NCBI GenBank assembly: GCA_028245195.1
Contig: JAOKCF010000003.1
Location: forward strand, 182,830-246,829
Direction of reading: 5' to 3'
Source of the DNA: Vicingaceae bacterium
GTDB lineage: Bacteria; Bacteroidota; Bacteroidia; Flavobacteriales_E; Vicingaceae
DNA length: 64,000 nucleotides
The first letter of the stretch is position 1. Every line of letters starts with the position of its first letter. The translations under genes were made by a program, and so were the position numbers. The notes under the pieces were generated by a model. That model searched no databases, was not told the origin of the DNA, and saw only the letters and a list, made by a program, of their open reading frames with translations. This document shows, one piece after another, positions 61,724 through 64,000 of this stretch.

Positions 61724-63856
61724 ATGGCCGAATCTAAAAAAGACGCTGCTGGTAAAGCAGAAGAGACAAAAAAAGCAGCTCCTGCTGCTAAAAAAGCTTC
61801 AACTTCTGAAGCAAAGAAAATTAAAGCTAAAGCGGAAAAAGTAACTGAGCCTAAACCAAAACCGGAGACTTTTCCTGTTGGAGCAAAGGTTGAAGAAAAA
61901 GTTCTTGTTGAGGAAAAAGTTGAAGTTAAAAAACCTTCCAAAACTAGAGCGAGAAAAACTGTGCCTAAGTTTGAAGTTAAAAATGCAGAGTTAGCAGTAG
62001 ATGATTCTACTTCTGAAGCTCCTGTTATTGAAGCTCCAAAAACGAAGGAAGAGCGTTTAAAAGAGATGGAAGACTTTAGAAAAGACTTCGATTGGGATGC
62101 TGTTGGTAAGTACGATGATAAGTATTCTGAAGAAGATCAGAAGCAAATGGAAGAAATGTATGACGAAACAATCAATTCTATATCTGAACAAGATGTAATT
62201 GATGGTGAAGTTGTAAGTATTACTCCTAGAGAAGTTGTTGTAAATATTGGGTATAAGTCAGACGGTATAATTACTAAGTCTGAATTAAGATATAAGGACG
62301 ATTTAAAAATTGGCGATCAAGTTGAGGTTTTCATAGAAAGCCAAGAAGATAGAAATGGTCAATTGGTTCTTTCTCATAGAAAAGCTAGAGCTTTAAGAGC
62401 ATGGGAGAGAGTAAATAATGCATTATCTACACAAGAAATCATCAAAGGTCACGTAAAGTGCAGAACGAAAGGTGGTTTAATTGTAGATGTATTTGGAATT
62501 GAGGCATTCTTACCAGGTTCTCAAATTGATGTTAAGCCAATTAGAGATTACGATATCTATGTTGACAAAACAATGGAATTCAAAGTTGTTAAAATCAACA
62601 AGGAATTTAAAAATGTTGTAGTTTCTCATAAAGCATTAATTGAAGCTGAGCTTGAAGTTCAGAAGCGTGAGATCATTTCTCAATTAGAGAAAGGTCAAGT
62701 GTTAGAAGGTACCGTTAAGAATGTAACTTCATACGGAGTATTTATTGATTTAGGTGGTGTTGACGGTTTAGTTCACATTACTGATCTTTCTTGGGGTAGA
62801 GTAAATCATCCAGAAGAGGTGGTTACTTTAGATGAGAAAGTTAATGTTGTAATTCTTGATTTTGATGATGATAAGAAGAGAATTGCTTTAGGTATGAAGC
62901 AATTGGAAGGTCATCCTTGGGATAAGTTAGACGACAAGCTACAAGTTGGAGATAAGGTAAAAGGAAAAGTAGTTGTTGTTGCTGATTACGGTGCGTTTGT
63001 AGAAATTCAGCCAGGAGTTGAAGGTTTAATTCACGTTTCTGAAATCTCTTGGTCTAACCAATTGCAACCTGCGCAGGCATTCTTTAAAGTGAATGATAAG
63101 GTAGAGGCGGAAATATTAACCTTAGATAGAGAAGAAAGAAAAATGTCTCTTGGTGTAAAACAACTGACTGCAGATCCATGGGAAGGTATTGAAGCTATAT
63201 TTCCAATTGAGTCTAAGCAAAAAGGAAAAGTAACAAACATCTCTGATTTTGGTGTATTCGTTGAATTAGCTGACGGAGTAGATGGACTAGTTCATATTTC
63301 TGACCTTTCTTGGCAAAAGAAAATCAATCATCCAAAAGAAGTTGTTTCTGTAGGAGAAGAAATGGAAGTAATCATTTTGGAAATCGACAAAGAGAACAGA
63401 AGATTGAGTTTAGGTTACAAGCAGCTTGAGGAGAATCCTTGGGAGACTTTTGAAACTGTATTTGAAATCGGATCTATTCATAAAGGAACAATATCTGAAG
63501 TCAATGCGAAAGGAGCTACCATTATCTTGCCTTACGGCGTAGAAGCATTTGCTACTAAGCGTAACTTGATTAAGGAAAACGAAGCTGTTGCCGGAAAGGA
63601 TGAAGAGTTAGATTTCAAAATCATGGAATTCAACAAAAATGCTAAGAAAATAGCAGTTTCTCACACTCAAATCCACAAGGATGAAGAGTATGAAGAGAAG
63701 ACTGTTAAGAGAGCAGCAGTAAGAGCTGATCATGCTGCAACTTCCAAAGCAATTAAGAGCATGAATTCTAAGCAAGAGAAGTCTACGCTTGGTGATTTAG
63801 ATGCACTATCTGCTTTAAAAGATAAATTAGAAGCAGGAGAGAACAAGAAAAAGTAA
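61724..63856 (+). CDS. rpsA: 30S ribosomal protein S1 (ORF track starts at 61631)
   Basis: Repeated S1 domains (GVFIDLGGVDGLVHITDLSW, GAFVEIQPGVEGLIHVSEISW, GVFVELADGVDGLVHISDLSW); MAESKK start preferred. Confidence 0.95.
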   Translation: MAESKKDAAGKAEETKKAAPAAKKASTSEAKKIKAKAEKVTEPKPKPETFPVGAKVEEKVLVEEKVEVKKPSKTRARKTVPKFEVKNAELAVDDSTSEAPVIEAPKTKEERLKEMEDFRKDFDWDAVGKYDDKYSEEDQKQMEEMYDETINSISEQDVIDGEVVSITPREVVVNIGYKSDGIITKSELRYKDDLKIGDQVEVFIESQEDRNGQLVLSHRKARALRAWERVNNALSTQEIIKGHVKCRTKGGLIVDVFGIEAFLPGSQIDVKPIRDYDIYVDKTMEFKVVKINKEFKNVVVSHKALIEAELEVQKREIISQLEKGQVLEGTVKNVTSYGVFIDLGGVDGLVHITDLSWGRVNHPEEVVTLDEKVNVVILDFDDDKKRIALGMKQLEGHPWDKLDDKLQVGDKVKGKVVVVADYGAFVEIQPGVEGLIHVSEISWSNQLQPAQAFFKVNDKVEAEILTLDREERKMSLGVKQLTADPWEGIEAIFPIESKQKGKVTNISDFGVFVELADGVDGLVHISDLSWQKKINHPKEVVSVGEEMEVIILEIDKENRRLSLGYKQLEENPWETFETVFEIGSIHKGTISEVNAKGATIILPYGVEAFATKRNLIKENEAVAGKDEELDFKIMEFNKNAKKIAVSHTQIHKDEEYEEKTVKRAAVRADHAATSKAIKSMNSKQEKSTLGDLDALSALKDKLEAGENKKK

Positions 63857-63880
63857 TCTTTTAACTTCATAATAAGTCTA

Positions 63881-63905
63881 AAAGGCCTCGCATAAGCGGG
63901 GCTTT
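63881..63905 (+). terminator. Rho-independent terminator after rpsA
   Basis: AAAGGCCTCGC-ataa-GCGGGGCTTTTTTTT. Confidence 0.85.
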
Positions 63906-64000
63906 TTTTTGTTTGCTACAGAGGAATATATAGGTCTCAATGCGTTGCTTAGGTTTAGTTAAAAGGAGTTAGAGGGTAGTTGCAACTTAATTTATTATTA

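Noticed and set aside
1-64000. CRISPR array, prophage, restriction-modification or toxin-antitoxin island
   Set aside because: No regularly spaced repeats, integrase, capsid/terminase, methyltransferase or toxin-like genes seen on either strand.

Overview
AT-rich chromosomal window from a Bacteroidota (Flavobacteriia-like) bacterium. Lineage is inferred from TAnnTTTG promoter elements, a T9SS sorting domain and PorQ, and the gene families present. Most of the window is housekeeping: acs, kynA, purE/purK, an HPRT-adenylate kinase fusion, obg, crcB, TrkA/TrkH, dinB, sucD, hemN/hemG, adenosine deaminase, lon, ribBA, ftcD/hutI, aroC, porQ, cmk, ispH, rpsA. There is no CRISPR array, rRNA operon, intact mobile element or recognisable defence island. 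The most system-like locus is a compact minus-strand cluster at 25.8-30.9 kb: lipoprotein inorganic pyrophosphatase, DUF4956 membrane protein, VTC-domain (polyphosphate polymerase-like) protein, and a large CotH-kinase/beta-helix lipoprotein. Other points of note: (i) at least five decayed genes can be reconstructed across stops and frameshifts, and all 11 in-frame stops I traced are TAA or TAG, with no TGA; (ii) a tRNA-Arg(ACG) in which the conserved G19-C56 tertiary pair appears to be A19-U56; (iii) a perfect 13-bp inverted repeat at 11.7 kb; (iv) an imperfect 43-nt direct repeat near 2.0 kb. All calls come from reading the sequence and supplied translations; no searches were run.
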